From the NCBI GenBank assembly GCA_024280485.1, contig JAJRQB010000029.1, positions 1 to 55,029 on the forward strand: a stretch of 55,029 nt of DNA. The letters are read 5' to 3'. Source of the DNA: Deltaproteobacteria bacterium. Its GTDB lineage: Bacteria; Desulfobacterota; Desulfuromonadia; Desulfuromonadales; Geopsychrobacteraceae. The position numbers were made by a program, and so were the translations under genes. The notes below the pieces were generated by a model. That model ran no database searches, was not told where the DNA came from, and saw nothing but the letters and a program-made list of their open reading frames with translations. Below are positions 7,183 through 14,934 of the stretch, piece after piece (within the stretch, counting starts at the first letter, position 1; each line of letters starts with the position of its first letter).

Positions 7183-8193
7183 CTATAGGGTCAACCTGCG
7201 CATCCCCATGCCATCGGTTTCCATCTGCAATATTTTGATTGGCTGCATGGTTGCGACATCGAAGACCGTAACCGTCGATCCCCCTGCTCCGGCATAAATC
7301 TTCTTGCCGTCAGTGGTCGGTATGACGCCGTAACAAGTGCCTTCTGGAATCGGCACGATCTTGGTGTAGGTCTTGGTCTTCAGATCGATGACCGCGACCT
7401 CATCCATAACCGCGTAAGCCTGGGTCTTGTCCGGGGAGTAGATTGCATTGTAAGCAAAAGGCGGTTCACCCTGCAGCATGGTCATGTCGACCTTGCCGCT
7501 CTGGGTGTCGATGCTCAGCAGCCCCATCCCTTCGGCAGAGTAATAGGGAGAGAGCCAGACCCCGTCGTTCTCTGCGGTGTAGTGCCAGAGCGCCAGGATA
7601 TTGATCCCCTTATCAAACATGGAAATAGTATCAACGATCCTCATCTGCTTCTTTGAGATGTCGAGGGTATAAATGTCTTGCCCGATGGCATAGAGTTTGG
7701 TGTCATTTTCGACCAGAGACAAGCTAACAACACCGAAGGGGACCTCGACGCTACGCAGGATCTTGCCGGTGTCGAGGTTAATCTGCAGGACCTGCGGATG
7801 GCCTATGACCACCTCGCCAGCTTCGGTCCGGCGGGAAAAGACATTGACGTAGCCGGTCTTGCCATCCTGGCTGACGGCGAGCCCATAGATGAAGCGTTCC
7901 CAGCCTTTTTCTTCGACCTTAATATTGTTGACGATCTGCATCTTCTGCAAATCAAGTTTTTGAATGTTTCTGCGCGTGCCGGTTACATAGAGAAACTTCT
8001 TGTCGGCAGAAAAAACCGAATCGCGGGCAGCCCCCTTGATCGGGATGTTGATTATGGCATCGGTGTCGGCGTCGATGACCTGGATCATCTCGTACCCCAT
8101 GTGGAATATCAGGTCCTTGGCTTCAACCCGATCACCGACCGTCATACTACAAAGCAGTAGTGCTGCAATAAAAGCGTACTTTTTGATATTCAT
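7183..8193 (-). CDS. qhpB: Quinohemoprotein amine dehydrogenase beta subunit
   Basis: 336 aa. The start at 8193 (MNIKKYAFIAALLLC) is chosen over a longer frame because GGAG lies 6 nt upstream and it gives a clean signal peptide ending near VEA-KDL. The mature part is built of repeated beta-propeller blades typical of YVTN/QHNDH-beta proteins (for example YVTGTRRNIQKLDLQKM, GYVNVFSRR, KIYAGAGGSTVTVFDV). In the enzyme the beta subunit is a seven-bladed periplasmic propeller that packs against the CTQ-bearing gamma subunit and forms part of the active site. It follows qhpC by 73 nt. Confidence 0.92.
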   Translation of the reverse strand: MNIKKYAFIAALLLCSMTVGDRVEAKDLIFHMGYEMIQVIDADTDAIINIPIKGAARDSVFSADKKFLYVTGTRRNIQKLDLQKMQIVNNIKVEEKGWERFIYGLAVSQDGKTGYVNVFSRRTEAGEVVIGHPQVLQINLDTGKILRSVEVPFGVVSLSLVENDTKLYAIGQDIYTLDISKKQMRIVDTISMFDKGINILALWHYTAENDGVWLSPYYSAEGMGLLSIDTQSGKVDMTMLQGEPPFAYNAIYSPDKTQAYAVMDEVAVIDLKTKTYTKIVPIPEGTCYGVIPTTDGKKIYAGAGGSTVTVFDVATMQPIKILQMETDGMGMRRLTL

Positions 8194-8266
8194 GAATGAC
8201 TCCTGTTTTTCACTAATGAAGGGATTGTTCGCCGCCGGTCTAACCCCGGCTAACTTCCGCACCTCC

Positions 8267-8596
8267 CTATTTCAGGGTGCGCCAGTCCCGGGCGATATTG
8301 GGGCAGGCCACATCAAAATCCGGATTATTGGTGAGTCCATCCGGGACCTGTGCCGGCCACCAGCAATCCCCGGCGCAACCGTGAAAGTCCCGCGCTGACG
8401 AAAGGCAGTTCCCGATCGGCGTAGCCGGGCGCGGGTTGGTTTCCCAGCCGGTATCAAAGATGGTGGTACAACCGACCGGCATATTCAGAGGATCTCCTTC
8501 AGCGAGAGCCTCCACCGATTTCTTTTCCCCCTCGGACAACGCTTCTATGGCCCGGGCTTTCTGGTTCAGGGCCTCGATCCGTCTTTTCTTATCCAT
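8267..8596 (-). CDS. qhpC: Quinohemoprotein amine dehydrogenase gamma subunit precursor (CTQ peptide)
   Basis: 109 aa. All residues known to be cross-linked in the family are present with exact spacing: C43-E52, C64-D70 and C78-D86 for the three Cys-to-acid thioethers, and C74-W80 for cysteine tryptophylquinone (CTQ), within FHGCAGDCWWPAQVPD. By homology the mature chain begins six residues before C43, so residues 1-36 form a leader, rich in Glu, Lys and Ala, lacking hydrophobic signal features; export would need the ABC transporter. C98 is an extra Cys near the tail not assigned to any known bridge. Substrate of the radical SAM enzyme QhpD next door, the protease and, by inference, the U32 pair. 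Confidence 0.96.
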   Translation of the reverse strand: MDKKRRIEALNQKARAIEALSEGEKKSVEALAEGDPLNMPVGCTTIFDTGWETNPRPATPIGNCLSSARDFHGCAGDCWWPAQVPDGLTNNPDFDVACPNIARDWRTLK

Positions 8597-8629
8597 GAGT
8601 TCTACCTTTCGTGATAGGTGTCGATAAAG

Positions 8630-10021
8630 TTAACAGGCGGCCCGTTTCTCCAAGCGCTCAAGCAAAGAGTCAGCACCTGTACTACGTAATTCAGCATAAA
8701 GTTCGATACCGAGTTGCAGCCAACTACGGATAAAATAACAGCTGCTTCCCGGAGGCAGACCCAGCTTGCTCTCTCTGAGGTGGTTTTCGTAATGACAGCC
8801 CCCAGTACAGAGAGTTCTGGCCCAGCAGTCGGAACACATCTGTTCTTTGCCTGCGGTAAGGATGGCCAGACTCGACTCGATTTTCTGCATATCGGCTCCA
8901 GTATCGAGATCGCCGACCTGAAACATTTCCTCCCCGGCCAGTCTGTGACAGGGGAAAAAGTTCCCCTCGGCATCGACCGCCAGGTAGCCGAACCCGGCTC
9001 CACAGGCCACAGATTTCGTCTGTCCCAGATGAAGCCGCCCCAGCAGGTCAAGAATGTTACTGAACGGAAGGATCCGTCCCTTAACGGCCTCCTCCTTAAA
9101 GCGGTGCGTCATTGCGGCGAACCCCTTGAGGAGAATCTCTTCCTGCACAAGACTGGGAAGCAGTTCATTGGTAATCGGGCTGGCCGGAGCAATTCCGACC
9201 TCATGAAACCCAAGACCGCTCAGGTGATCGAGAACCTCTTCGATCCGTCCCCACTGGTCCGGGGTCAAGGTTACCCGGGCGGCAACCGGTGCCGGGCTGT
9301 TCTTAAGTAGCCTTTTCAGGTTTGGCAGAATTCTGGCGTAGCTGCCCTGTCCGGCAGCGTCAGGCCGATTGGCATCGTGCAGATCTGGCGGGCCATCGAG
9401 GCTGACTGAAACCGCCACACGATTTTGCTGTAAAAAGCTGATGATCTTTGGATTTAAGAGCGTGCCATTGGTGGTCAAAGACATTTGGACCCTTTTACCG
9501 GTCTCTTGACCTCTGAGCTCGGCCTCCTCGACCGCCGCTTCGATCGCCGGCATGTTGAGTAGCGGTTCGCCACCAAACAAAACCAGAGTGACCAGCTCGC
9601 GGTCGCCCGCCTCCTGAATCAGGAGACGGACGGCTTTGCGGGCCATTTGCGGAGTGAGCAGGCGCCGATCTCCTCCGTAAGCTCCCCCTTCGGCGTAACA
9701 GTAGGTGCAGCGCAGGTTACAATCCTGAGCCACTTCCAGAACCATTGTCACCAATGGAATCCCTTGTGGGTGCGGAAGTTCGGGAGCAGGCCTTTTCGCC
9801 TCCTCTTCCGTCAACAGAATCCTGGCGTCTCGCAACGCGGCCAGAATTTCCCGATCTTGCTGAACGGTTTCGTTGAGATTCAGTGACTGCTGCGTACCCA
9901 GGCGCTGAATAACCTCACGAGTCTCCGCGTCGATGGAGAACAGACTTGCATGATCCACCCCGAAGAGGATCGCGCTATCGCCGACAGCAAAAACTCTATG
10001 ATCTGCCCACAGGTGATTCAT
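8630..10021 (-). CDS. qhpD: Radical SAM/SPASM enzyme QhpD, thioether-forming QHNDH maturase
   Basis: 463 aa. The radical SAM cluster motif is C101-x3-C105-x2-C108 (CNLRCTYC). The C-terminal SPASM region supplies further Cys ligands at 340, 358, 396, 399, 405, 409 and 428, for two auxiliary [4Fe-4S] clusters. GGEP (150-153) marks the SAM-binding loop. In the family QhpD makes the three Cys-to-Asp/Glu thioether bonds in QhpC, acting processively in the cytoplasm. The N-terminal 90 residues may hold the substrate-recognition part. It lies 2 nt from qhpA and 33 nt from qhpC, tightly operonic. Confidence 0.95.
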   Translation of the reverse strand: MNHLWADHRVFAVGDSAILFGVDHASLFSIDAETREVIQRLGTQQSLNLNETVQQDREILAALRDARILLTEEEAKRPAPELPHPQGIPLVTMVLEVAQDCNLRCTYCYAEGGAYGGDRRLLTPQMARKAVRLLIQEAGDRELVTLVLFGGEPLLNMPAIEAAVEEAELRGQETGKRVQMSLTTNGTLLNPKIISFLQQNRVAVSVSLDGPPDLHDANRPDAAGQGSYARILPNLKRLLKNSPAPVAARVTLTPDQWGRIEEVLDHLSGLGFHEVGIAPASPITNELLPSLVQEEILLKGFAAMTHRFKEEAVKGRILPFSNILDLLGRLHLGQTKSVACGAGFGYLAVDAEGNFFPCHRLAGEEMFQVGDLDTGADMQKIESSLAILTAGKEQMCSDCWARTLCTGGCHYENHLRESKLGLPPGSSCYFIRSWLQLGIELYAELRSTGADSLLERLEKRAAC

Positions 10022-10023
10022 AG

Positions 10024-11574
10024 CTATTTTATCCTTGGGATATAATCGGGTTCAGTGACCACCAGTCTGGCCTCAGCCGCGTAACTCCGATCGCCACGCT
10101 TATACTCAGCGACGACCTTGACGAGGCCGATCCCTTCAGCGTGAAATTCTCTCACCTCTATTGGTCCGTAATCCGAGGTAGGGAGATAGGTCCCAGCGGC
10201 CCCAATCTCTCCCAACCAGACCAGGTCATCATCCCCGGGCCGGGTCACCAGTTCGCTCAAGCTAAATTTAGCGGCAACCGGTCCCAAAGCGATATCATCC
10301 CCTTTTGATCCCTTGGAATAGGCGATGGCATCGAACTGCACCCCTTCAGCGGGGAAGTGCTGCCCACCATCGACCCTGGCACGCCCCAACTCGGGAGTGA
10401 TGGCGATATAGTCGACCTGCGAGACCAAGTTCAGGCTACCGGCGGCCAGCCCTTTGACACTGATCCTGGTTTTTGCCGAACCTTTGCCGCGATACAGGAC
10501 TTGCAGTTCAATCGCATTGGCGCCCTGCTGTTTTGCTGAGATCACCTTCAAGGCGCCACCGGAAACACTGACATCAGCTACTGTGATCTTCGGCAGTTTT
10601 GTCCCCTCCAGCATCAGAGTGGTTGTTTCACCACTGACCAGATAGCTGGGACTCATCTTGAGGACCTGTGCCTTGCCGTTTAACTGATACCAGGTGCTGG
10701 TGGATGTGCGGAAATTGGGGGCGGGGAAACTATACTGACCACGTAAAACGCCATCAGCAAAGCTGAAAGCTCCCAAGGTTGTTGAGCCGTTATGCTGTGT
10801 ATTGATACGGAATGCACTTCCGCCGTAGAGAGATGCATCGCCGAAGAAACTTTCGCTGTAACCATCGGCATACTGCCAGGAGCCAGCCACATCATAGTCT
10901 CCGTGTGCGGCGTTTTTGATGGTTGCAGTTCCGCGGTAATTCCCCTTACCAGGCTCATACCCCAGAATCAACCAGGCACCAGCGGGAGAATTCTTAGGCG
11001 CTTTCAGGGCTTTGCCATAGGGCTGGCTCTTGGCCAGCTGTGCCAACACGGCATCGGCCTCAGGAATCCATTTCATCTCGCGCATCTGGCCGATAACGGT
11101 CGGAGTCATATAGAGATGGAAGTCGCGAATTTTTGCCCAGGCCGACTCGGTCATTCGATAAGAAAGAATTTTACCCGCACTGTGACAACGCACACAGGTA
11201 ACAAACAGCTTCTCCGGAGCACCGGCCTGGGGTGTCTCCACATTCTGCGGGTTGTTGTACAGATCGAGATATTTAACCTGCTCGGCTTCCTCGACGGTAA
11301 GTCCCTGGGTCGCGCTAAGCTCCTTAATAAGCGGGTTCATCTCACCCGACTCCAGATCCATCCCGTGCAGTCGCGCCATCCGATCGACGATGACCACCCA
11401 CTCCTCAGGCGTGGTACGCAGTTCTTCAACCCTGGAGATCTTCCCTCCTACGGGCACATGACAGCCGGTACATTTTTCCCACACGAGCGACTTCTTCGAG
11501 AAAGCCATCGCATTGGGGGATATGATCGCGATTGAGACAATCAGTACTGCAAAAAACAACAATGGTCTTAACAT
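10024..11574 (-). CDS. qhpA: Quinohemoprotein amine dehydrogenase alpha subunit (diheme cytochrome c)
   Basis: 516 aa with signal peptide (residues 1-24, ending AMA). Two c-type heme sites, CTGCH (35-39) and CVRCH (127-131), sit in the N-terminal domain; the long C-terminal part is beta-rich, as in the known alpha subunit (beta-barrel/Ig-like domains). The subunit passes electrons from CTQ to periplasmic carriers. AGGAGGA precedes the ATG. The upstream neighbour is the porin gene (105-nt gap with no clear promoter), so the whole cluster is likely transcribed from the control region at 13000-13370. Heme attachment implies periplasmic cytochrome maturation elsewhere. Confidence 0.95.
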   Translation of the reverse strand: MLRPLLFFAVLIVSIAIISPNAMAFSKKSLVWEKCTGCHVPVGGKISRVEELRTTPEEWVVIVDRMARLHGMDLESGEMNPLIKELSATQGLTVEEAEQVKYLDLYNNPQNVETPQAGAPEKLFVTCVRCHSAGKILSYRMTESAWAKIRDFHLYMTPTVIGQMREMKWIPEADAVLAQLAKSQPYGKALKAPKNSPAGAWLILGYEPGKGNYRGTATIKNAAHGDYDVAGSWQYADGYSESFFGDASLYGGSAFRINTQHNGSTTLGAFSFADGVLRGQYSFPAPNFRTSTSTWYQLNGKAQVLKMSPSYLVSGETTTLMLEGTKLPKITVADVSVSGGALKVISAKQQGANAIELQVLYRGKGSAKTRISVKGLAAGSLNLVSQVDYIAITPELGRARVDGGQHFPAEGVQFDAIAYSKGSKGDDIALGPVAAKFSLSELVTRPGDDDLVWLGEIGAAGTYLPTSDYGPIEVREFHAEGIGLVKVVAEYKRGDRSYAAEARLVVTEPDYIPRIK

Positions 11575-11679
11575 TTAGCTGTTCCTCCTATCAGTTAGTG
11601 ATGATCCACTGCTTTAAATATGAACATCTTTGTCTGCCCAACCCTGGTGAAAGAATCGAGCTTAGGGCAACCGATCAAC

Positions 11680-12966
11680 TTAAAAGTAGTACATCAGAAG
11701 AACCTGGCCGAAGGTGGCGGTATCGCTCCCCCCGGTAAGTTGCTCGGCAGCATCACCAGGAACCGCGGCTCCAAATCCGAAACTCAGGAACATGTTGTCG
11801 CTGAGTCCTGTATCAATAAACAGGTTCACTTCGTCGGCCCAGTCATCAGCAGTTATACCTAACGCTGCAGGCTCGTTGATTTTGTGGTTCAGGTAATGGA
11901 GAGAAAGGGTGGTCGCTTCCCATGGTGAAAAGCCGACTTCGGCGATAGCGACACTCTTGTTGCTGTTAAGCAGCCAGATTTCTCCAGTCTGCTCACCCTG
12001 AATCCAGCGATTCCAACCGGAAAAGTGATCGAACATCTGGTCATAGTTACCCTCATCGTTATCGGTCAGGTCATCGTCACCGGAGTAGGTCACGTACATT
12101 CCGCGCAGGTAGGGCGACTTGGCAGTCTGGAAGCTGTAGGTCGCCGCCGCAAAACCGGCATATGCATCCCGGTCATCGCCACCCTGAAGAGCGATTTCCC
12201 CCTCAAGGAGAAGATTTTCAACAATTGCCGTCTCACCGCCGAACGAGTAGGTCAGGACATCGCCACCATCATCGATTTTGTTGAAGAGTCCAGCATAGAC
12301 ATAGGAGCCCTCATTAATATCAAGGTGCGCATTCAACCCGAGAAGATCCGTATCACCGGTCTGGCGAATATCACCGCCGGGGCGGGCATAGAAAACCTTG
12401 GTCTGCACCGGACCGAGGCTTGCGCCGAGTTGGACGGCAAAGGGGAAGCTGGAATGGTCCATCAACCAGAAGGCTGTCTGCTGATCTTGAGAAGAGCCGA
12501 CAACGAACCACTTTTCGACTTGGACGTTCTGGCGACCGACCTTCAGCGAAACCGATGAATCGTTGATATTGACAAACTCAATCCAGGCTTGATCCAAAGA
12601 GGTCGTCGAACCGTCCGCAGGGGTCCCATAAACATCCTGTCCGGCGATCGTCGCATAGTAACCACCGACCTGTGCCGAGACCTCGGCCCAATCCAGCTTC
12701 TTGGTCGCTGCAAAGGAAATGCGCGCAGAGACTTCACCCCAGTTCGCATCCTTCTGAGCGACGCCATGCGTCGCGGTGCCTGAAGCGCCGAAGTATGGGT
12801 CCCTGTCGACCCGATACAAAGTACTGACGCCCAGATCCAGTTTCACATCGTCAAAAGCCTCTGCCAGCTTACCCAGGGATACCCCCGGCAACTCAGCGGC
12901 AAAGACACTCGTGGTGCTAAACAATACCAACAACAGTAAACTAAAAAACCGGCCAAACCTCTTCAT
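11680..12966 (-). CDS. Outer-membrane porin-like protein of the amine operon
   Basis: 428 aa from the ATG at 12966, chosen because GGAGGAG lies 8 nt upstream and a good signal peptide follows (MKRFGRFFSLLLLVL to VFAAELPG). Alternating beta-strand segments and a C-terminal aromatic (LLMYYF) mark an outer-membrane beta barrel of the large alginate-export/OprD-like kind. It lies first in the run leading into qhpA, so it may admit amines to the periplasm, where QHNDH works. The substrate is not readable from sequence. Confidence 0.82.
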   Translation of the reverse strand: MKRFGRFFSLLLLVLFSTTSVFAAELPGVSLGKLAEAFDDVKLDLGVSTLYRVDRDPYFGASGTATHGVAQKDANWGEVSARISFAATKKLDWAEVSAQVGGYYATIAGQDVYGTPADGSTTSLDQAWIEFVNINDSSVSLKVGRQNVQVEKWFVVGSSQDQQTAFWLMDHSSFPFAVQLGASLGPVQTKVFYARPGGDIRQTGDTDLLGLNAHLDINEGSYVYAGLFNKIDDGGDVLTYSFGGETAIVENLLLEGEIALQGGDDRDAYAGFAAATYSFQTAKSPYLRGMYVTYSGDDDLTDNDEGNYDQMFDHFSGWNRWIQGEQTGEIWLLNSNKSVAIAEVGFSPWEATTLSLHYLNHKINEPAALGITADDWADEVNLFIDTGLSDNMFLSFGFGAAVPGDAAEQLTGGSDTATFGQVLLMYYF

Positions 12967-13003
12967 GCGAGTACTCCTCCCTATGTGTGTTATGAACCCT
13001 GTT

Positions 13004-13018
13004 TGCGGCTGAGAAACC
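13004..13018 (-). promoter_or_regulatory. Possible sigma-54 promoter of the porin-qhp operon (weak)
   Basis: The minus strand reads TTGGTTT-CTCAG-CCGCA, with GG and GC 10 bases apart but poor -12 bases. A second weak candidate is at 13168-13184 (TGGAAC-AGTGT-TTGAA), which lacks the C of the -12 GC. The regulator carries GAFTGA and activator-like palindromes lie upstream, so a sigma-54 promoter is expected here, but neither candidate is strong. Confidence 0.35.
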
Positions 13019-13313
13019 AAAAGCGGAGTACAGCCTCACCAAATTTCATGAATGAATCGATAACTACAGCTGTGGAAATCTGCAGCAGTCTCGAACTTCC
13101 GGCGTCGGCCGGGGGACCCCAGATCAGCAATTACAGAACTGCGGAACCAAGCTCCTCCCAAGTCACATTTCAAACACTGTTCCATCTCATGAGAAAGGAC
13201 CGTAAGGCGGCTCAGTCATCGCCCAAGCCCCTGTTTTTTCAGGGCATTAAATCCAGCCAATCCAAAACATTGTTATGTATTCTTTGAAGCGCGGAAGAAA
13301 ATCTGGCGGCGAT

Positions 13314-13363
13314 GAGACATGTTTGTCTCGCCTGAGACAAAAAGGCTGAGTCATAAATGTCTC
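13314..13363. promoter_or_regulatory. Palindromic activator sites GAGACA-N4-TGTCTC
   Basis: GAGACA-TGTT-TGTCTC (13314-13329) and GAGTCA-TAAA-TGTCTC (13348-13363) are centred 34 bp apart, and a further GAGACA (13334-13339) pairs with the first TGTCTC to make TGTCTC-GCCT-GAGACA. The sites lie 130-350 bp upstream of possible promoters for the porin-qhp operon and directly downstream of the kinase/regulator genes. They are the likely enhancer (UAS) for the NtrC-type regulator encoded at 13543-14934. The rest of the 12967-13542 gap shows no gene. Confidence 0.72.
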
Positions 13364-13542
13364 GCCAACAGGCGGGAGGGAGGTGAGAAGGATGATTTGT
13401 ACAGATAATCCAGAGGAGTTTTGCTGAAACTAAACCCTGTCAAACGCAGACCCTGACCTGCGCACAACCAAAGCGGCATAGGGATGACAACGGCGCAAAA
13501 GAACCCGCAGGATTAACAGTGGGGCGTTGGGACTAAAATGTC

Positions 13543-14934
13543 TCAGGAGTTGCGATAGCGGGAAGGATCAAGCTCCAGCTTCTGCAAAAGCCGGTGAAGG
13601 TGGCGCCGGTTGAGGCCAGCATGCTCAGCCACCCGGGTAATATTGCCCTGGTAGTGGCTCATCAGTTTCTGGAAATATTCGAGACCCGCCTCATCCAATA
13701 ACTTTTCCTTGAGATCGGCATAGGGACCCGCAGGCAGTGCCGGATCCGCCTCAGCCCGTAAATACTGAGGCAGGTGGGTCAGATCAAGCACCTGAGGATC
13801 ATGAAAGGTCATGATCTGTTCCAACAGGTGGACCAGTTCCCGAATGTTGCCAGGCCAGGAGTAGTGCTGAAGAATCGCCATCGCCTCGGGAGTGATTCGC
13901 TGGACCTTGCGATTTAACTTTCGGTTCAAGCGCCCGAGATAATGACGCACCAGCAAGGGGATATCCTCCGACCTTTCACGCAGAGGGGGAACCTGTATTT
14001 CGATCACCCTGAGCCGATAGAAGAGATCTTCACGAAACCCGCCCTCCTCCACCCATTTTTTGAGATTTCGGTTTGTCGCAGCCACGATCCGCGCTTCAGT
14101 GACTCGTGGACGTGACTCTCCTACGCGGGTAAAGGTTTTTTCCTGAAGGATCCGCAACAGGTTTTTCTGCAGAACTTGAGGAATTTCGCCGATCTCGTCA
14201 AGAAAAACGGTGCCATCAGCAGCAGCCTCGAAATAACCTGCTCGTTCTCGATATGCACCGGTAAAGGCTCCCTTGACATGACCGAACAGCTCACTCTCCA
14301 GGAGAGAATCGGGAATGGAAGCGCAGTCGACAGTCACAAAGGGTTTCTCCTTACGTGAGCCTGCAACATGGACAGCCCGAGCAATCAACTCTTTGCCAGT
14401 TCCACTCTCTCCGGTGATCAAGACCGTGGAATCGGTTTCGGCGACCGCCGTTACAGCATCAATCACCTTACGGATAGCGGCACTCTCTCCAACGATCCCT
14501 TCGAACTCCCCCTTGCGGGCAGTGGTTTCGGCCAAAAGACGGTAACGCCGCTTCTGGCCTCGATAATCGAGGGCCTTGTGCAGCGTCAATTCGATCTTGG
14601 TCAGGTCGAATGGCTTTTCCAGAAAATCGTAAGCTCCTTCCTGTACGGCCTGAACGGCGGTCTCGATGGTCCCGTGTGCGGTCAGGAGCAGAACAGGCAG
14701 TTCGGGCTGGAGCAGAAGCGTGCGCTGCAACAATTCCAGCCCATCCATCCCCGGCATTTTAAGATCAAAGATAGCGGCATCCGGATCCCAGTCGCCGATA
14801 CGGGTCAACCCCTGCTCAGGTTCGAATTCACCGCGAGCCTCGTAGCCCATCGATTCAAGAGCCTGGACGAGAGCTTCAAGCAGTGCTCGATCATCATCAA
14901 CAACCAAAATCCGAGGACGTAAAGCAGTGGTCAT
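13543..14934 (-). CDS. Sigma-54-dependent response regulator (NtrC family), probable activator of the qhp operon
   Basis: 463 aa: receiver domain (phospho-acceptor D57 in IFDLKMPG), AAA+ domain with Walker A GESGTGKE and the sigma-54 contact loop GAFTGA, and a C-terminal Fis-type HTH (NITRVAEHAGLNRRHLHRLL). It overlaps the kinase gene by 4 nt and precedes the palindromic sites and the porin-qhp run on the same strand. By context it should activate that run in response to the kinase; the AraC-type regulator found in known aerobic qhp clusters is not seen here. Confidence 0.9.
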   Translation of the reverse strand: MTTALRPRILVVDDDRALLEALVQALESMGYEARGEFEPEQGLTRIGDWDPDAAIFDLKMPGMDGLELLQRTLLLQPELPVLLLTAHGTIETAVQAVQEGAYDFLEKPFDLTKIELTLHKALDYRGQKRRYRLLAETTARKGEFEGIVGESAAIRKVIDAVTAVAETDSTVLITGESGTGKELIARAVHVAGSRKEKPFVTVDCASIPDSLLESELFGHVKGAFTGAYRERAGYFEAAADGTVFLDEIGEIPQVLQKNLLRILQEKTFTRVGESRPRVTEARIVAATNRNLKKWVEEGGFREDLFYRLRVIEIQVPPLRERSEDIPLLVRHYLGRLNRKLNRKVQRITPEAMAILQHYSWPGNIRELVHLLEQIMTFHDPQVLDLTHLPQYLRAEADPALPAGPYADLKEKLLDEAGLEYFQKLMSHYQGNITRVAEHAGLNRRHLHRLLQKLELDPSRYRNS

